From Apostichopus japonicus (Eukaryota; Echinodermata; Holothuroidea; Aspidochirotida; Stichopodidae), in NCBI RefSeq assembly GCF_037975245.1, contig NC_092583.1:16105264-16169263 (forward strand): DNA of 64,000 nucleotides. Reading direction: 5' to 3'. A program made the translations under genes and the position numbers. Below, piece after piece: positions 51,711 through 63,721 of the stretch (position 1 is its first letter; each line of letters opens with the position of its first letter). The notes beneath the pieces are model-generated. The model was given only the letters and a program-made list of their open reading frames with translations. It did no database searches and had not been told where the DNA came from.

Positions 51711-51771
51711 GGGCTATCTAGCTCAGTGGATAGAGTACAGTGCTTGTATTTGTGAGGTTGCCTTTCATATA
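51711..51771 (+). repeat. tRNA-like SINE head (pseudo-tRNA)
   Basis: GGGCTATCTAGCTCAGTGG followed by ATAGAGTACAGTGCTTGTA has a good RNA polymerase III A box (TAGCTCAGTGG, 51719-51729) and the start of tRNA cloverleaf order. The B box is broken: GAGGTTGCC is followed by TTTCATATAG rather than GGTTCGA, and no acceptor stem closes. It is best read as a tRNA-derived SINE fragment, not a working tRNA gene. Confidence 0.6.
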
Positions 51772-53074
51772 GATCAATGATTTCTTATGTTTAATGCATT
51801 TATGTTTTTGTTACATGCTATGTACAAGATTATTTTAAGTAGATACATTCAAGCTCCAATACTCAAGCCCACTTTGGCAGATGTAATTTATAAACTTTTC
51901 TTTTAAAACTCCCAATTTGGAGAACGAACGGTCATGTGTAACATTTAAAATTGAAAAACGACTGTAGTAGCTTTGCGTCGCCGCAGAATTGCTACAACTC
52001 TGAAATAATTCTACAATGGAACCAATTTTTTTTTTGTGACTCCCTTGGGGTCCTGATTTGGCCCAGTAAAAATCAAGCATTATTAATGATATTTTTTTAT
52101 GTTTGTCTATTGTCATGGTATTACCTGATTAATTAGTGATGTAAATATTTGTAAAGACACAACAATGTCGTTTGTATTGTGTAGAAACAAAATGAAAGCG
52201 AAAAGAGAAAAAAAATATATATATGAACGAACTTGTGGTGTGAAGGATTTTTTTGCATTTAAGCATTTTGAGTTTGGGATAAGACTTGGAATAGTTAAAT
52301 AACTTAAAGCCCTTTTGGGAGTGTTGTGTGATAGATCTGTGAGACTAACAAGAAACATTCATTTTCCTTCAGTGGGAAGGTTATTAACTGACCTTTCATC
52401 TAATACCGGAAATATGTGAGTAGACAATTTGAAAGCCTTATAGATTCTTTCATTACAATCAGGCCTAATGAAAAGGGATTATGAAGCCAGGTATGGTCAA
52501 GCAACTTCATAGAGACACAGAAAAAGTTGAACAGTTGAAATTTGCAACACCGTCCTTGTTTAAATATTCGCCAAACCATGGGTGTAGATTTGCATCTATG
52601 AATGGGGACATCAGATCCTTAGTAGGAAGGGTATGGAGAGGCGAGAGGCATTTAACAAGGAGACAAATGAAGTGAATCCTATAAGTACAGTGTTAATGTG
52701 TGTTGTATGGACAGTTGGGAGGATTACAAGGGTCTGGGGGGTGGGGGTGTGTTGGGCTGTGGTCACTCAGTATGTATTGTAGGATCCTATGAAATTCTTT
52801 GGTGAGGTTTATGAGCTATTGTAGGCAAGTCTTGGAAAGTTTGGCGAAAAATGAGATTTTAGCAAGCAAAAGAGATTGCATATCTGAACATTTTCTGAAT
52901 AGCTGGTGGGACATTTTCCATTACTAAGCATCATTATCTTTCTCTGCCCTGCCCCACTCCTGCCCTGCCCCACTCCTGCCCTGCCCCCAAAGAGAGGATC
53001 TTTCACGACTCAAACTTGAGGAAATGAACCTTTTGCATCGAATTCAGCTTTTGACTGGAGTGAGTGCACCAGGA
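51772..53074. other. Intergenic stretch, minor tandem repeat only
   Basis: No gene recognised. The only structured part is a 16-bp C-rich repeat at 52945-52987. Confidence 0.5.
52945..52987 (+). repeat. 16-bp C-rich tandem repeat
   Basis: Nearly three copies of TGCCCTGCCCCACTCC. Confidence 0.8.
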
Positions 53075-53851
53075 GGAAGCAGGACACTTCGCCCAACAAC
53101 CATTTCGCCCAACTGCCATTTCGCCCAACCTTACCATTTCGCCCAACCAGCCTGGTCATTTCGCCCAATCAGCCTGGTCATTTCGCCCAACCAGCCTGGT
53201 CATTTCGCCCAACCTTGATTAAATATGATATTTCAAAAGGAAACGTTCGGGAATTGTTAACGTTACAGGATACGAACCGAGTATTAAGGAAACTTGAAGT
53301 CGTGGTTAAATTGATTATATATGTGATTACATATGTGGTTACATTGATAAAGTGGTTACATTGATTAAATATAGTAATTCAATATTACGGACGGGTTTTA
53401 TATATTTTTTTTCAATTTAATAAGGAAACGTTCGGGAATTGTTAGTCAGTAGGATGGATCAGTGTTTTAGGGGTTAGGTTTGATAGGTTTTTATGAAGAC
53501 CGATTTCCCTGTGTTTGTATAATAATATAACTTCCATTGTATGCGTAAACGCCTAAAGTAGTGTAATCCTCCCATTATACCCGAAATAACTGCTCAGACT
53601 CCGATCGTTATCGAGCGGGCCTCACTTTTTTATTTACCTATTACGAAGTAACCTAACCCAAAATAAATCAAATTGAACTAGTGGAATAGAAAAAGTAATA
53701 TTATTCTGACTGAATATTAGTAAAAATATGGTTGGGCGAAATGACCATGCTGGTTGGGCGAAATGACCAGGCTGGTTGGGCGAAATGACCAGGCTGGTTG
53801 GGCGAAATGGCAGTTGGGCGAAATGGTTGTTGGGCGAAGTGACTAGAAAGC
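53075..53851. mobile_element. MITE with TTTCGCCCAAC-array inverted ends, 8-bp target duplication
   Basis: The ends (about 53085-53215 and 53730-53841) are inverted arrays of TTTCGCCCAAC spaced by 5-22 bp, opening CACTTCGCCCAACAACCATT on both sides in mirror order. Inside each end a 22-bp unit with AACCAGCCTGGTCATTTCGC repeats three times. CACCAGGA flanks both sides (53067-53074 and 53852-53859), an exact 8-bp target duplication. The 500-bp centre is AT-rich with no gene; it holds GGAAACGTTCGGGAATTGTTA twice (about 53239 and 53424). Confidence 0.82.
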
Positions 53852-53859
53852 CACCAGGA

Positions 53860-54351
53860 CACTGAAGGTGGTGGCGGTATTGCACAAAGTATATAAGACA
53901 TAACTGTGCATCACTGTAGCCTCTTTATATGTGCACCGAGTTGAAGCAAGAAACAGTTCACTTCACCGATAGGTCACCTCCGGATGTTTCATGGTATTTT
54001 TAGTATTTCGCAACATTCTGTTTATAACATCAGTTGCAATCAAAACAGGAACGATCCCTTCGTTTTTGTCGTAGTTTTCAGAAAAATACTGAGCTAAAAA
54101 GTAACCGCATAATGATTGCTTCTAAGAATATCATTCCGCGGTACACTAACATGTGAAAATGATCGATAGGTGTTTCTGGGTTTTGGAATTAAACAATTGA
54201 CTAACAAAAGATAGTACACACACTGTACCAAGTTGATAAGAGGAAATGGAATGTTGCAGAGGAGGAAAAAGGGACGCATGGGCTAGAATATTGAACTATG
54301 ATATAAACATTTAGTGAATATATCTTTGCTTATGGCGAACATGTATGTATC
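53860..54351. other. Intergenic stretch, nothing recognised
   Basis: No gene, RNA or repeat recognised. Confidence 0.5.
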
Positions 54352-54722
54352 CAAGGGCGTAGGAACCGGGGGGCTGGGGGGGGGGGGGGGGGGCGCCAGC
54401 CCCCAGTGAAAAATGTGGAGGGGCGGAAGTATCATTCCGCTCCCCCCCCCCCCCCCCGCTTCGCTAGTCAGAAAACCCCTTTTTCATTTCCAAATGAGAA
54501 AAAAAATCTCATTTGGAGCACCAAATTGCATCTAAGGCCAGGTGAAAATACAAAATTAAGTTTACAAAATGGAGTCGGTGTTGAAGTGTGCTATATTTCA
54601 CCAAATTGCATCTGAGGCTACCTGGAAATGCAAAAAATTCAAAGGGGAGGGGGACACCCCCTCCCCTTAAACCCCTCCCCCAGGTCGGCCATCAGTCTTC
54701 AGCCCCCCCCCCCCCCACTGAG
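54352..54722. mobile_element. hAT-type MITE, right end lost (copy A)
   Basis: Starts CAAGGGCGTAGGAACCGGGG and is collinear with the complete copy at 60797-61148, with high identity outside G/C homopolymer runs. It stops at CCCCCACTGA, about 27 bp before the expected TTCCTACGCCACTG end. G and C runs are longer here than in copy B. It also carries about 18 bp (CAGCCCCCAGTGAAAA) that copy B lacks. Confidence 0.8.
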
Positions 54723-57645
54723 AATAAATTAAAATGCCTTTGATCCTAATCTTACCGAGATAGCAACTCGTCAGACGGAAGGGTAGTGTTGGTTTTTATT
54801 CTTTATTTTGCCTAAATATATCTCTCTTTCTTTTCGTGAGAAAAAAAATGTTGCTCTTTTTCTATCGTTATAAGCGGAAATTCTCTGCAAAATGGATTTT
54901 AGTTTGTGTTTGCTCGTAGAGTAGCGGCGTTCGCTGTATTCATTTATTTTATCAGCTTAGCAACTATATTTATTATGCATGACGTTTCTATTGTGGAAAC
55001 CAGGGAACCAATCCTTTGGCGCTAAGCTCGATGTTAATATTTATTATTTCTTATTATCCGGTCTTCAACGAAATTTCATAACGCCCTCCACTGTATTCCA
55101 AAAGTGTTCACGAACGTCATTTACCAAAGTAGTACGTTCTTCTAACGAGTAAACTTCCTCCTACACCATCTCGAAATAAACAGTTCAAGAGTAAGGAAGG
55201 GCGAAAATTAGGCTACTTGTAAAGTTTTCAAGTACGCATCGTTTATAGCTCAAACTAAGAAACAAAAAAGAAGGCAAAGAAAGTTTAAACACAAATAACT
55301 TTCCAGTGTATCATCATCGCCGGTGACAGAATGGTTGTGGAGCCCCCATGTTGCTTCCGGAAAGTAAACCATATTTAGAAATCATCGTTTAAAAAAATGG
55401 TCAAAAAGATTATAAGACAAAATGTTTACTTGAGGACAAGATTTTTCGTTGCAAATGTTTGTAACCAAGTAAATGATTCAGTTAAGCTTTATTGCTATAT
55501 GACCCAAGGCTGCAGCTACACAAGTATAAACTTTGGTGATATGCTATGCACAATTTCTACAAAACAAAGCTGGACTCATATTACCCGTCCCAACCTCACA
55601 AGAGCAACTGCGACAACAGTTAAATATTAACAAAGTAACTGTTGCTCTAGCGCCTCGTTTCGTTCACCTTAAACTCCTACTGAACTTGGAATTTATTAAC
55701 CTTAAGATATGTATATAAATCGTAGTATACAAACTAGCCTTCGCCTTTATCCACAAAGTCGGCCCATATAATTAATTTTCGTATTCTAATGAAATTTAAA
55801 AGAGGAATTTTCGTAAAATTTAGTGTAGCGATAATAATATGATATTATATTGAACATATACAATCTTCCCTTTCGGCAACAAACATTTCAGGTTCATTTT
55901 AAACTTTTACTCTGTAGATAGCGATTCTCGTGTAAGGAGTAGGTACAAATTCTAGAACAGCTCATTAATGACGTCAAAAATGTGCTCGTTCAGTTCACTA
56001 CTTGAAGCAGAGGTTACAGTATTGTACGTTCTCCAGGAGAAAAACATGGATATCACGAAACCTTGTTTGTCCTTTTTCTGTGGAGGGGAATAACATTTAA
56101 GGTAAGTAATGGACCAAATATTAAAGAATCTCAACTTCAAATGTATAGTCTTAATGATTTCCGAAGCGTTAATCGGTTGCAGTAAATAATTCGCGATAAA
56201 TTGTACATAGCTGCGATTACTTACGCACAGTACTGTGTACAGCTGTGTACTTTAAATACATGGATTACACACTACGCCAGTTTCGTACAATAACCAATAC
56301 GATAATACTACAACAGTCTGTATTCATGCAGCAGGTGCCATTTCTAGCAAATATAAAGTAGTATTTACAATGGCGATTAGGCTACTATATTGTAATAAAC
56401 AAAAGTACCAAATAAGCTGTTCATAAAATGTATTCATTTGATGGAAATTAGGAATACGGTTTATCTGAATTAGGGTTAGTAATTGTTAAGCTGTGTACAG
56501 GATTAATAATATGGCATTGCCTCGGAAAGACATGTTACTATTGGCACCGACATGAAATTACTTAGGGTCAGACCAAAATAAATATCAATAAGAAATTAAG
56601 TTGTAGGCATAAGTTCAAAACAACTCAAAAATATATGTTGTATGTTACTTTCTGCATGCATACGATATTAAAAGCTAGATTACCCCAATTTCCCAAAGGT
56701 GCTGAATGGTTTCCATGGTATGCATAGCTAAGACTTATGTGGTGTAGGCTATCATATCTTCACACATCTTTATGTTTAGCTTCTAATATATTCAAATTCC
56801 CAAGAATAGAAATGTGGGTTTATTGAAGGTATATATTAGGTAGGTGCATAAAATTGTAGAAGATTTTAGCGCATTCTGATTTATAGTAAAGTTTCTCTAC
56901 AAAATGTAACAAACTGAAATCATAACAAAAATCATTGAATGTAGGCTACCGTTGCCATATTTTTGTATTTTACCAAATATGTACATTAGATCTAAGACCA
57001 AATATATCCATCATTTTTTTTTCTTCATGTATTTTCAATAATTGAACTAAAGTCAGTTTTGTGCTCCCTCCCCCCCCCCCCCCCCCCCATCATTTCATAT
57101 CTCGTTCTCTTAATTTTCTGCAATGAATTTTAAGCCAACTTGTTATAATTTGTTTCTTTGCAAGTCTTTTTAATGTTTAGACTGTTTCTGTTATTCTTTC
57201 TACATACGTGTGTTTGCCATATTATCACATAGTGGATTGTTAATATCTGCTGATAATTATGGAACTTGAATATGCTGAGGTCTGCATATATGCTACAGGT
57301 CTACTGACAAGGAAACTCACGTCAGTACAGTTGAGAATTATTTACCTTTACAATTGATTTAGAAATTCCAAAGTTCAAAAATCCTAGTGCAATTGGCTTT
57401 GGTTTGTGTGCATCTGTATCATGTGATGTTATTGACAGAACTTGTAATCACTGTTTAGATTTTTTTACTGTAGTCTATATTCAGGATTCCGGGTTTACAT
57501 TTTAATGAGCACTGTATTTTCTCGGCTGATGTACTATTTGAACTAACATGATCATCTTTGTGTCAAGAGTTTTAACATCCGATATGTAGCTTCAATGTTT
57601 GAGGGACACTAAAACTTGTTAATAATTTTTATGGAACATTATTCA
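54723..57645. other. Intergenic stretch, nothing recognised
   Basis: No gene or RNA recognised. Open frames 55397-55630 and 55533-55718 (+) have no family resemblance. There is a C run of about 20 at 57069-57089. Confidence 0.5.
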
Positions 57646-57684
57646 GCCTCAGAAGAAGATCCTGCTAGGATCGAAATGTCAGGC
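57646..57684 (+). repeat. Hammerhead-like retroelement motif, copy 2
   Basis: CCTCAGAAGA, then AGATCCTGCTAGGATC, GAAAT and GTCAGG: the same motif as 9911-9950 but on the + strand. Here the CUGA part of the core reads CAGA, so the catalytic core is broken. Similarity stops a few bases beyond each edge (AGCCTC on the left, GTCAGGCCAA on the right). Confidence 0.5.
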
Positions 57685-58770
57685 CAAATTTAATACTTTG
57701 ACACATAATATTTTTTTATGTGTCTTTAATAGGAAAGACCTGTTCCTTTCATCAAACATAAAAGCCAAATAATTCCATAAGTTATAAGATATATACAAGA
57801 AAACAAAGTAGAAAACAAATTGTTTGAAAGGATACATCATATTACTTGGGAGAAATTGTTTAATGCAGATGACAGTTATTTTTCTGAGGGGGAAGGTATT
57901 TGGGGGCGGGGGGGGGACAGGAACTGAACGGGTAGGCTGTATAAAATGATATTGTAGAGATCAGTAACAATATTAGTTTCAGACATCTCTACTCTAAACA
58001 ATATAAAAAATTTGATTACTTTTAACTTAATATCGTTATGGTAGCATGTCTGTTATCCTTCTCTCCCACCCCATCTCATTGAATCCTAAAACTCCCATTA
58101 AATGTTTATCTTGAATAATTGTTCAACAATATTTATCAGAGAAAATGTGACTTAATTTCAATCAACTCTCTATCCAAAATTGTAGATCCTGTTGGCTCAT
58201 ATATTGAAGGCAAAATTTTGTTGCATTTTAAACTCCTTAAAATTTCCAACCATTTTAAATTCCTATGAGCAGTGAGCCACTAAATGAGATAAGTCTGCAC
58301 ATAAATTATGTGAAATATGAAAGTTTGAAAAAAAATTGACTATTGTTTTGGAAACTTAATGCCCAATTGCATTTATAGCACTTGCTCTATTTAAGTAATC
58401 AGCAGGGTAGTATAGGTTTTAATGTGACTTGTAATTGTACCTGTGCTTTATATATTTTAGTATGGGAATAGTTTTAGCAAAAACATATGTTCTACTGTAC
58501 AGATATTAAATTTGCTCTATTTATGTCAATTATGCTTGATAATATGTATTCAACTTAAATGAAAATGGAGTCCATAATGATGAGGAAACTTTAAGTTGTC
58601 TTAGATATATGTTTAAACTGTGTCCTATTATTATTGTATCCAATTAACAGTAACAATGAATCTAATGAGGTGATAGGCCTGCTACTGCAGAGTATACTGT
58701 ACAAAGCCTAAGTGTGACTTGTGTTTGTGTGTAGAACTAACCATACCAGCTTTTGTAAGGTCAAATAAGG
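57685..58770. other. Intergenic stretch, nothing recognised
   Basis: AT-rich; one G run near 57900. No gene recognised. Confidence 0.5.
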
Positions 58771-59046
58771 TCACATATTGTGTATTTCAGAAGAATAGTG
58801 GCACGCACCCGAAGTTGTCATACTTGATGTACAGATTGACCCACAATTAGCATCGTCGATGTTACTTCTTCCTCTCAGGCCGAATACCTTCAGATCCTTA
58901 ATGGCTCTTTGAGATAACTCATAAAGCGGTTTCTCCTGACAGCCTTGTTGTAGGCATCTCAGATGATGATCTCTGTTCTTGCTCACGGGGAACAGTCCTT
59001 CTTCTTCTTCTTCCTCCTCCTCCTCCAGCAGCTCAGTAATAGTGAC
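58771..59046 (-). CDS. Possible exon with acidic run, unidentified
   Basis: Minus-strand frame open from 59046 to TGA at 58771-58773. It reads TELLEEEE..EGLFPVSKNRDHH, then CLQQGCQEKPLYELSQRAIK, DLKVFGLRGRSNIDDANCG, with no ATG near the start. The mix of helices and Cys/Gly turns looks protein-like and the stretch is richer in CG than its surroundings. The Glu run comes from a CTT/CTC microsatellite. No clear acceptor was found and no family was recognised; it may be an exon of a minus-strand gene, or chance. Confidence 0.25.
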   Translation of the reverse strand, partial: VTITELLEEEEEEEEEGLFPVSKNRDHHLRCLQQGCQEKPLYELSQRAIKDLKVFGLRGRSNIDDANCGSICTSSMTTSGACHYSSEIHNM

Positions 59047-60796
59047 TCAGTATGAGAGGTCATCACATGGTTTCCATTAAGACAACTGAGGATAGCTCAT
59101 GTAAATTCACACCGCTGCATTATATTACATTGCAGCAGCTATCAACGTTCTACTGCAGCTGTCCGAAATGTTTTGTTTGCTTCCTCTCTCGGCTTGCGCT
59201 GCGGCTCGGAATGAAATCCTTGGAATAGATCAGTAACATGAGCGTGATGTTCAACACCTCGCGCATATTTCAACGACATTAAGCCCCAACAGAGTGCATA
59301 CACTGTACGGTATTAAAGTTAGCTTTCTTTCATCCCTGTCAGTTGTCAGAGACTGAGTTTCACAGTTACATCCATATGCAATCATCTAGATATATCCATG
59401 AAGGATTTAATGCATCTCTAGAATTCCAACAATATTTTTGCATCATTTGGAAGTCGTGACAGTATACCAAGGAAATCTGTTATACAGTATTATCACGTAG
59501 TTGCATTTGGTCTTTACAAGCAGAGAGATGCGATGACCTAATTTTCTAACTAGTTTATCCATTGAAAATGATCATTGCAAAATTAAGAAAAGGCAGAACA
59601 TACCACAAAGTAATTCAGTTTCAACCTTGGAGAATTTTTTCCAATTTTTAACATTTTATTTCAAAACTAGAGTGGATGCAAAAAAGAAAACACTCACTTA
59701 GTGGTATAGGTCAATAATTGAGGAGTAAAGTTCAATCTAAGATTGTTTGCATAATTTACATAATTTAGAATTCTTAATGGTGGTGCCACTCAGTTGTCGT
59801 ATTTTACTGTAACTTACATGTTGCTTAAATGTATCAACTCTGACTTTATTATCAACTGACATTGTTTCAGTTCTGTTATAGATTGCAAACACCTTCTAAC
59901 ATGCTGATTGTAAAAACACCGATATGCGGTGCAATCAATTCATTTGTGTCTACAATGATGTGTCCATTTTGTATTACACATTCTGTTATGCCCCATGAGA
60001 CAGGTTATTCACTATGACGTACATGGTGTATATAACTGCACAGTTCAACTAGTTTCTTTTGTATCAGTGTAATACTGTAGTTTACCGTACAAAAGCTGCT
60101 TCAGTGGTAATATGACTGGTCACTTTGGAGATTATTCTATCGTCATGGAAACATCCTTGATCGATAATCATCTAATCAGAGAATATGGAAAAAGTAAGAT
60201 ATATAGTAGTACAGCACGCTTAATTTGAATCCCAAGATTTTTATTTCCTCGCAAATATTACAAAACAGCTCGTAAGATTTTTAAACTTTTCTTCATTTCA
60301 AGGGATTATATGGGGAAAAGGAAAGAAAAACTATGGTATTTTTTTAATAGATCTGTTGATTTGGGCTTTCTTGTGAGTGACGTGTGTCTGACATTAGTAA
60401 AGCATACAAAATTCTCTAGAAGCAACAATTTTTTCCCAGATCCAGATTTAATTGTGTGAACTCTTGGCTAATTTGAACTAGATTTATGAGTGATATGATG
60501 AGAGGAGTCATAAAGTGAAGAGGGTGGAAAGGGCCAGGTACAGTATGGTGTAATATTCTGATTCTAAAATTGCAACCATATTCGATCACTACTCAGTGTG
60601 CATGGTAAACTTGTGACAAAGTCTAAAGATCATGCAGAAAAGGTTGGATTATGTCTACAATGAACATATTTTGTAATCAGTCCACTTGAGAAAGAGTTGA
60701 TGAGGTAAAGTAAATAACAACAACTGCATACTATTATTAATTATTAAAAATATAGTTTGTCTTGAGGTTTGATGCTGTACTGTGGAGAGTATTAAT
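59047..60796. other. Intergenic stretch, nothing recognised
   Basis: AT-rich. A patch at 59150-59260 is richer in CG (CTCGGCTTGCGCTGCGGCTCG), next to the candidate exon, and could be regulatory; I see no specific motif. Confidence 0.4.
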
Positions 60797-61148
60797 CAAG
60801 GGCGTAGGAACCGGGGGGGGCTGGGGGGGCGCCATGTGGAGGGGCGGAAGTATCATTCCGCCCCCCCCGCTCCGCAAGTCAGAAAACCCCTTTTTCATTT
60901 CCAAATGAGAAAAAAAATCTCATTTGGAGCCCCAAATTGCATCTAAGGCCAGGTGAAAATACAAAATTAAGTTTACAAAATGGAGTGGGTGTTGAAGTGT
61001 GCTATATTGCACCAAATTGCATCTGAGGCCACCTGGAAATGCAAAAAATTCCAAAGGGGAGGGGGACACCCCCTCCCCTTAGACCCCTCCCCCAGGCCGG
61101 CCATCAGTCTTCAGCCCCCCCACTGAAAAGTACCTTCCTACGCCACTG
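60797..61148. mobile_element. hAT-type MITE, complete (copy B)
   Basis: Left end CAAGGGCGTAGGAA, right end (reverse complement) CAGTGGCGTAGGAA. An exact 8-bp target duplication GTATTAAT flanks it (60789-60796 and 61149-61156). G-run near the left end and C-runs near the right end could pair. Same family as 54352-54722. Confidence 0.88.
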
Positions 61149-61156
61149 GTATTAAT

Positions 61157-63532
61157 AGTGATGATTTCGTTGTCAAAGGTTACATGACTGGAGCTGGTCT
61201 GAAGTGGCTGTTGTTACCGCTTCACATGGAGTTTGAAGGATAGCAAAAGTGACACACTCAATAGTACTACTAGTGATGTCATCCAGGCTAAATATTTTAT
61301 TACCTTATCACAAAACTGCATTTTAAGACTTAAAAACTGCAAGAACTTACCTTTACCTCCATTTAAATTTCCTCTCAAGATTTATATTTAATAAGTGAAC
61401 AATCTATTGTATATTTATTTTGTGTAGCAGATTGACATCTCAGTACAGTATGTTGTTTCTTATGAAATCCTATGGTTCCTACACAAAACCTGCTGATCAT
61501 CTTTGCACTTGTATATAGTAGCAATTTGACCATTTTGCACATAGCATGTTGCTATGCTATAGTGGATAAATTAGGCCCAGTATTCAATTCAAGATGTGAC
61601 TGGAGGATAGAACTTAATATTTAAGGTTGTTTGGAAACATGAGTCAGTTTTGTTTGGCTTAGTAAACCTAGTCAGACATCATATACTGTAAAGTAAACAT
61701 AATTAAAGTAGTGTCAGGTATCAAAAATTTGCCAAAATGTAAAAGCATATTTTTGTGTCTTTGATACATGGTAACATTTCACAAAGTAGTTAGTAATGTA
61801 TATTATGCAGGACCCATCTTCTTGGACACTTTCTCGCTCTTGAAGGGAAAAAAGAAAGAAGGAAAAAGAAAAGAGACCTAAACCAAAAAATACAGAATAT
61901 TGAAAGATAAGAATTACAGATCATTGAACTTTTGTACATAAATGCACACATGTAAAGTTGTTTAAATATATGCAAATCTTATTACCCTTGCCCACTTATC
62001 GGAGCACTCAAACTGTGTACTGCTTGATCGAGAGTGGATCTTGTTTTCTCATTAACCCGATTTTAAATTAAACATTTGAAGCAAGCCCTCTCCTCTCTTT
62101 CTCATCACCTTATTCCCTGTGGTAATCCATCAGAGTACTTCAAGTGTATGACAGAGGAAAATGAACAGTGTGAAAGCGGACTCCAAAGTTTAATTTTGAG
62201 GCGAACAACTGCACCATATCTGTCAGTGTGTGTGATCGTGATGGACTTACTGTAGTACTGTATGTACAAGTCTGATATAAAAAAATATATGTGTATATAG
62301 GCATAAGATCTGTGTCAAATGGCTATAGTGGTACAGTCCATATCTGGATATACCATTTTGGATGAGGTAAGGCATATATGTGGCAAGTTTGTCATTCATA
62401 CTGCCTGGGCATTAAAATGTTTGTTGCTATCCCAAAAGTTCTCAGCCAATTTTTTTTTTTTTTTTTTAACTCATCAATATGAATTCACAAATACCAAGTG
62501 TAAGAGCTGATGGCCGAAAAGGGATTAAGAACAACCACAAAATCGCTGATAAAGAGTAAATTGATAATTTGGTATTTTATGTGTGATATGCTGTAGACAC
62601 GATATTTTTAGCAAATTTAATGTTTTCAGCTAAATGCGAGAGTCACAAAGGACTAAACATGTACCTTCAGTGTTTATGGCCGACTTAAAAAATCTTTTCA
62701 AATGTTACTCACATATGGGTGTAAAGCATATGAAGGATCTATAGTACATGTAACCTTGTTCATCCATGTGAGCGGGTAACTTAACAGCAAAACACACTGT
62801 AAGCAACATGACTGCTTTCTAGACTGTATTGTACAACATGACCACGTTTTATTATATTAACGATACACAGCATATTAATTTCAATGGAGACAACAGACAA
62901 ATTGTAACAGCAATACTAACCAAATCTACAGTAAGATTAACACAGGTACATATTATATGAGAAAGCCAAAAAATTGAAACAAACATATTTTACTATTTCA
63001 TATTCCTGAGTACATCTACTGTAACAGCTGTTCTCTTTTTCCCCCGCCATTTGCTAATAATCAGCTTTGCTCTAGTAATGGGATTGAATTGTGCAAATAA
63101 AGCCTGTCCAATTGGCACCCTCGGGTGGAGGGAGCATTTTATGTACCATATCTCTTTCATTGGTCGGAGTTAACTACCATATCCTGTCCTTCCACCAGTC
63201 ATCTGTTTAAGCTGACTACAAATTTCATCCCCGTTTAAATTTGAACCCTCCGGGCATTTTTTTGTAAACTTGTACTGTGGGAATGCTTCAGCAACACCAT
63301 AAAGTTAGAAAGACAAAAAGAAAAACAAAAGAAGAAAAGAGGGCAAAATACAAATGGAAAATGGAGAAGAATAAAGAAAATAAAAAAAGATGATTAGAGT
63401 TCAAATCAAGTAACGGCTCTTTACCTCCAAAATAGCCTCATCATAAAATGTGACCAAGGTTATCTCATTCTTCTGGAATTATTTGGTCTCGAAAAAAACA
63501 TTCTGCATTTTCTTGCCTGTCTGAGAGAACAT
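61157..63532. other. Intergenic stretch, nothing recognised
   Basis: AT-rich; a T run at 62450-62467 and A/G-rich simple sequence at 63300-63390. No gene or RNA recognised. Confidence 0.5.
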
Positions 63533-63721
63533 TTACACTGGTCCATTGACGGTCTGGTTGAAGGAGTAGAAAGTACTTGAACCATTCCAGAAGTGGCCCT
63601 GAAGATACGTTCCGTTAATATAAAGCTGAAAAGCCTCGCGTCTCTTCCTTCCGTGGAGACAAGTTGGTGACACAAAGATGGGGCTAAACATTAAATTGTC
63701 CTCATAATCAAATTCTCGACA
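63533..63721 (-). CDS. Possible C-terminal exon of an unidentified secreted or membrane protein
   Basis: Minus-strand frame open from 63721 to TAA at 63533-63535; an internal ATG at 63691 would give 52 residues. It reads REFDYEDNLMFSPIFVSPTC, then LHGRKRREAFQLYINGTYLQ and GHFWNGSSTFYSFNQTVNGP. Three N-glycosylation sequons (NGT, NGS, NQT) fall within about 20 residues, and aromatic residues alternate as in a beta-rich extracellular domain. No strong splice acceptor is visible and the family was not recognised. Confidence 0.3.
   Translation of the reverse strand, partial: CREFDYEDNLMFSPIFVSPTCLHGRKRREAFQLYINGTYLQGHFWNGSSTFYSFNQTVNGPV

Noticed and set aside
53024-53901. Frames encoding repeated HFAQP/ISPNQPGHFAQPAWSF; possible CRISPR-like array
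   Set aside because: The repeats belong to the inverted ends of a MITE. Units lack unique spacers and the array is mirrored at the other end, so it is neither a protein nor a CRISPR.
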